Below, one piece after another: positions 61,128-64,000 of a stretch of DNA of 64,000 bases (position 1 is its first letter; every line of letters starts with the position of its first letter). The DNA comes from Candidatus Aquicultor sp. Lineage in GTDB: Bacteria > Actinomycetota > Aquicultoria > Aquicultorales > Aquicultoraceae. The notes beneath the pieces are model-generated. The model was not told where the DNA came from, did not search any database, and saw nothing but the letters and a program-made list of their open reading frames with translations. A program made the translations under genes and the position numbers. The stretch is from NCBI GenBank assembly GCA_036504445.1, contig DASXVE010000030.1, forward strand, positions 1 through 64,000, given 5' to 3'.

Positions 61128-61796
61128 ATGAGCAGATTACATCCATTCATTAGGTGGGTCGGCACACGGTTGGTTTTATCGGCATTTATCCTCGTGGGCG
61201 CCCAAAGTATCGCATGCGCCGATTCGGTCAGCCCGACAACCACGGACATACCCGGCCCGGAAGCCACAGACACAGTGACAGCGCCTGGAGCCATATCACC
61301 AGAAACGTCGGTATCACCAGCCGTTCCCATAGAGCCGCCCAGCGCGCCCCTACCACCTCCGATGACCGTACCGACAAAGCCGCCGGTATCGCCAGTTGCA
61401 CCGTCATCGCCAAAGGTGCGCTCACTGCCGGAGCAGGCTACGCTAATCGCCAAGAAGTACAAGATTCCCCCGAAGCTATTTCTTGCGCTGGTGCGGCAAG
61501 AATCGAGATGGAACTACCGGGCGGTTTCAAAAAAAGGGGCTCTTGGGCTTACGCAGGTAATGCCGCATAATGTAAAAGCGCTTGGGTATAAGCTCTCAAG
61601 GTTCAAGACATCACCGGGCGCACAGCTCGAGGCAGGGGCCCGAATCTTAAACACCGAGTATAAGCGATTTTGTCGTTGGGATTTGGCCCTGGCGGCATAT
61701 AATGCAGGATCCGGTGCCGTACGTAAATATGCGGGAATACCCCCGTATCGGGAAACCATAACGTATGTGCGCAGAATCATAGGTGCGGCGAGCTAG
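61128..61796 (+). CDS. Secreted lytic transglycosylase (SLT domain)
   Basis: 222 residues from the ATG at 61128, with GGAGGAGG upstream. The signal sequence ends near SIACADS; a Pro/Thr/Ser-rich wall-type linker (about 35-95) precedes the SLT domain: ATLIAKKYKIPPKLFLALVRQESRWNYRAVSKKGALGLTQVMP holds the catalytic Glu (QES), then AAYNAGSGAVRKYAGIPPYRETITYV. It cuts peptidoglycan between MurNAc and GlcNAc for wall turnover or assembly of wall-crossing structures. Convergent with the c-di-GMP protein, 12 bases apart. Confidence 0.9.
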   Translation: MSRLHPFIRWVGTRLVLSAFILVGAQSIACADSVSPTTTDIPGPEATDTVTAPGAISPETSVSPAVPIEPPSAPLPPPMTVPTKPPVSPVAPSSPKVRSLPEQATLIAKKYKIPPKLFLALVRQESRWNYRAVSKKGALGLTQVMPHNVKALGYKLSRFKTSPGAQLEAGARILNTEYKRFCRWDLALAAYNAGSGAVRKYAGIPPYRETITYVRRIIGAAS

Positions 61797-61808
61797 CCGT
61801 TCTCTACG

Positions 61809-64000
61809 CTAGGCGCAAAGACGGTTGTCATCCAAGAGAATTCGCTCGATCTGGCTGGCGGGTACCGGTTTGCTAAACAAGAAACCCTGCATCTCATGGC
61901 AGTGCAGCGACCGCAAGAACTCAAGCTGTTCGTGCGTCTCGACGCCTTCTGCGACCGCGCCAAGGTTGAGACTGCGCGCCATGGCCACAATCGCCGTAAC
62001 AATCGCGGCGTCGTTATCACTGGTTTCAAGCGTACGGATAAACGACCGGTCGATTTTTAGTTTTCTGACCGGGAATTGTTTAAGGTAGCTTAGGGATGAG
62101 TAGCCGGTCCCGAAATCATCTATTGAGACGTGAATACCCATCTGGTCAAAGCATTTCAGAATCGCGATTGCTCGATCTGCATCACGCATAACAATGCTCT
62201 CTGTGATCTCGAGTTCGAGATATCTTGGGTCGAGGCCTGTATCGGCAAGTACCTGTTCGACCGTTTCCACGAGATCCTTCAGCTCAAATTGTTTTACTGA
62301 AAGATTTACCGATACCTTAATATCCGCATGGCCTTTATCCTGCCACTGCTTTAACTGTCCACATGCCTCGCGAAGTACCCACTCCCCGATCGGTACGATA
62401 AGACCGGTCTCCTCGGCTGCCGGAATAAAATCCATCGGCGGCACAAGACCTAATTCTGGATGATGCCACCGCAGTAGCGCTTCCATACCGAACATCTTAC
62501 CGCTCATGATGTTGACCTGCGGTTGGTAGTAAAGGATGAACTCCTGATTCTCAAGGGCTTTGCGCAAGCTATTCTCAATCATAAACTGCTTGCAAGCCGA
62601 TTCGTTCATCGATGATGCGTAGAAATGGTAGTTGTTTTTACCTTGCTCTTTCGCCCGGTGAAGGGCAGTATCGGCATTGCGTAACAGCGATTGTGCATCA
62701 GTGCCATCAAGCGGGTACAAGCTTATTCCGGCGCTTGCCGCAGTATATATCTCATGGCCATCTATCTCAAATGGCTGCTCGATCACCCCTAGCACATTTT
62801 GTGCTATTTTAGCTACACCTTCGGCATGCGCCACATCAGATAACAATAGAACATATTCATCGCCGCTGACGCGTGCAACGGTATCGCCCTCATGGATATA
62901 TCCCGTGAGACGCTCGGCTATGTTTCTCAGAAGCTCATCGCCTGTGCTATATCCGAGCGTATCGTTTATAGTTTTTAGATTATCGACATCAAGACAAACT
63001 ATCGCCAGCATGCCGCCGTCTCGCCTGCAATGCGCAATTGATAATTCGAGATGATCATTTAGAAGCATTCGGTTTGGCAAACCGGTTAATGCGTCATAAT
63101 AGGCCATGAAGCTGAGCATTTCTTCTGCTTGCTTGCGATCGGATATATCTCGGACGATGCTTGCTATGACCGGTTTACCATTCCACTCCAGAGATCGAGC
63201 ACTGACTTCAACCGGCATTACTGTTCCGTTTTTCCTTACATGCCCCGTTTCGAACACGTTGCCGCCGCTGGCATAAAGTTCATCCAGGTGCTGCTTCTTT
63301 TCGCCCTCTTCTGCCCGCGGCAAATTATCTAGGTGCTCTAGCGGCAAATTAAGAAGCTCTTCCTCCGTATACCCTCGTGTTGTGTACGCCGCTTCATTGA
63401 CATAAAGCATATTACCATCAAGATCGTGGACGATTACGGAATCTGTCGCCGTATCAAGAAGCTTAGACTTAAATTTAAGCTCTTCCTGCGCTTTTTTGCG
63501 TGCCGAGATATCCCTAACCGACGCTAAGATATGCCTACGGTTGCCAATTGAGAACGGTCCGGCGTGAATTTCGACAGGTACCGTCTTACCGTCTTTTGTT
63601 CGATGTGTCGCCTCGACCCTCATCCATTCGGTCTCGATTACCTTGCGCCACGAACCCCACCTTGAAGCGCTTGGGCCTTTATGCTCTAAATCCTGAATAC
63701 CAAGAGCGAGAAGTTCGTCGATTGTGCAACCATACATATCAGCGGCCTTCTGGTTCGCCGCAGCAATACGCCCACGCGAATCATCATGCGCCTCCAGGAT
63801 AAATATTGCGTCGCCCGTCTTATCACATAAAAGTTTGTAGCTTGCATCAAGATCAAGTATAGCGCATGCTGCTAGATTATCTCGCATGCAGCCGGTATGC
63901 AGCACACCGTCGGCGCTTAAGCGTGTTCCACCGCTTGTGCCGGCAAGATCGGCATATGACTCGATCCGATTCCTGCCGCGGTGTTTTGCGCTATAAAGAG
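61809..64000 (-). CDS. Multi-domain c-di-GMP protein: (GGDEF)-PAS-PAS-GGDEF-EAL, 5' partial
   Basis: The frame continues beyond the GTG at 63905 to the right window edge; the extra residues ([18 protein letters not shown]) are the C-terminal end of another GGDEF domain. Visible order: GGDEF tail, PAS (about 63840-63500), PAS (63470-63140), GGDEF, EAL. The internal GGDEF motif is SGDEY, so it is probably not a cyclase. The EAL domain is complete: [53 protein letters not shown] and AEGVETHEQ, so phosphodiesterase activity is expected. It starts upstream of the window, so its N-terminal sensor is unknown. Confidence 0.9.
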   Translation of the reverse strand, partial: LYSAKHRGRNRIESYADLAGTSGGTRLSADGVLHTGCMRDNLAACAILDLDASYKLLCDKTGDAIFILEAHDDSRGRIAAANQKAADMYGCTIDELLALGIQDLEHKGPSASRWGSWRKVIETEWMRVEATHRTKDGKTVPVEIHAGPFSIGNRRHILASVRDISARKKAQEELKFKSKLLDTATDSVIVHDLDGNMLYVNEAAYTTRGYTEEELLNLPLEHLDNLPRAEEGEKKQHLDELYASGGNVFETGHVRKNGTVMPVEVSARSLEWNGKPVIASIVRDISDRKQAEEMLSFMAYYDALTGLPNRMLLNDHLELSIAHCRRDGGMLAIVCLDVDNLKTINDTLGYSTGDELLRNIAERLTGYIHEGDTVARVSGDEYVLLLSDVAHAEGVAKIAQNVLGVIEQPFEIDGHEIYTAASAGISLYPLDGTDAQSLLRNADTALHRAKEQGKNNYHFYASSMNESACKQFMIENSLRKALENQEFILYYQPQVNIMSGKMFGMEALLRWHHPELGLVPPMDFIPAAEETGLIVPIGEWVLREACGQLKQWQDKGHADIKVSVNLSVKQFELKDLVETVEQVLADTGLDPRYLELEITESIVMRDADRAIAILKCFDQMGIHVSIDDFGTGYSSLSYLKQFPVRKLKIDRSFIRTLETSDNDAAIVTAIVAMARSLNLGAVAEGVETHEQLEFLRSLHCHEMQGFLFSKPVPASQIERILLDDNRLCA

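Noticed and set aside
1-64000. CRISPR arrays, insertion sequences, prophage genes
   Set aside because: No regularly spaced direct repeats, transposase, integrase or phage structural genes were recognised anywhere in the window.

Overview
The window reads as a chromosome segment of an anaerobic, Gram-positive-type bacterium, probably a deep-branching actinobacterial lineage. The placement is an inference: there is a class E-like sortase, no outer-membrane genes, two promoters of the stress-sigma (SigB/SigF) type, the tadA-tRNA-Ser-SRP RNA-dnaX-ebfC-recR order known from Gram-positives, and a strictly anaerobic gene set (pyruvate:ferredoxin oxidoreductase, NAD-linked [NiFe] hydrogenase, many c-type haems). 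No rRNA or ribosomal protein gene is present to settle it.

Layout. (1) 0-11 kb: a multihaem cytochrome locus. A surface hexahaem protein (cut by the left edge) faces two adjacent membrane-anchored 12-haem cytochromes on the opposite strand. They are followed on the + strand by an NHL beta-propeller, a pentahaem surface cytochrome, a TPR protein and a large Ig-like secreted protein. CxxCH motifs for 35 haems are visible. (2) 11-16.5 kb: a Cache-GGDEF protein, a KGG stress protein with a SigB-type promoter, a B12/radical SAM protein, a Nudix hydrolase, purE, and a small thioredoxin-like protein with an in-frame TGA followed by a SECIS-like hairpin (candidate selenoprotein). (3) 16.5-27 kb: four tRNAs, then purH, purN, purM, purF, purQ, purSL and purC on the minus strand. 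(4) 27-42 kb: a cell-surface glycan island (two GT2 enzymes, a GT39-like protein, a PTPS-related membrane protein, DUF2079, CapA-like, sortase), interrupted by purB and purD. (5) 42-46 kb: purA with an FAD oxidoreductase, and a pseudogene made of a methyltransferase start joined to an S-layer protein remnant. (6) 46-57 kb: hoxEFUYH with its maturation protease, then porCDAB. (7) 57-64 kb: recR, ebfC, dnaX, SRP RNA, two tRNA-Ser, tadA, a lytic transglycosylase, and a multi-domain c-di-GMP protein cut by the right edge.

How it works together. The purine genes give nearly the whole route from PRPP to AMP; purK, a gene for 10-formyl-THF supply and guaA/guaB are not in the window. The hydrogenase and pyruvate:ferredoxin oxidoreductase supply or balance NADH, H2 and reduced ferredoxin. 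The membrane 12-haem cytochromes plus surface cytochromes could carry electrons from the membrane across the wall to an extracellular acceptor (inference). The least expected items are the candidate selenoprotein, two genes whose best Shine-Dalgarno-supported starts are ATT and ATA, two SigB-type promoters, a nuclease-like domain without its catalytic residues fused to DUF2079, and a CapA-like protein whose metal-site motifs are substituted.
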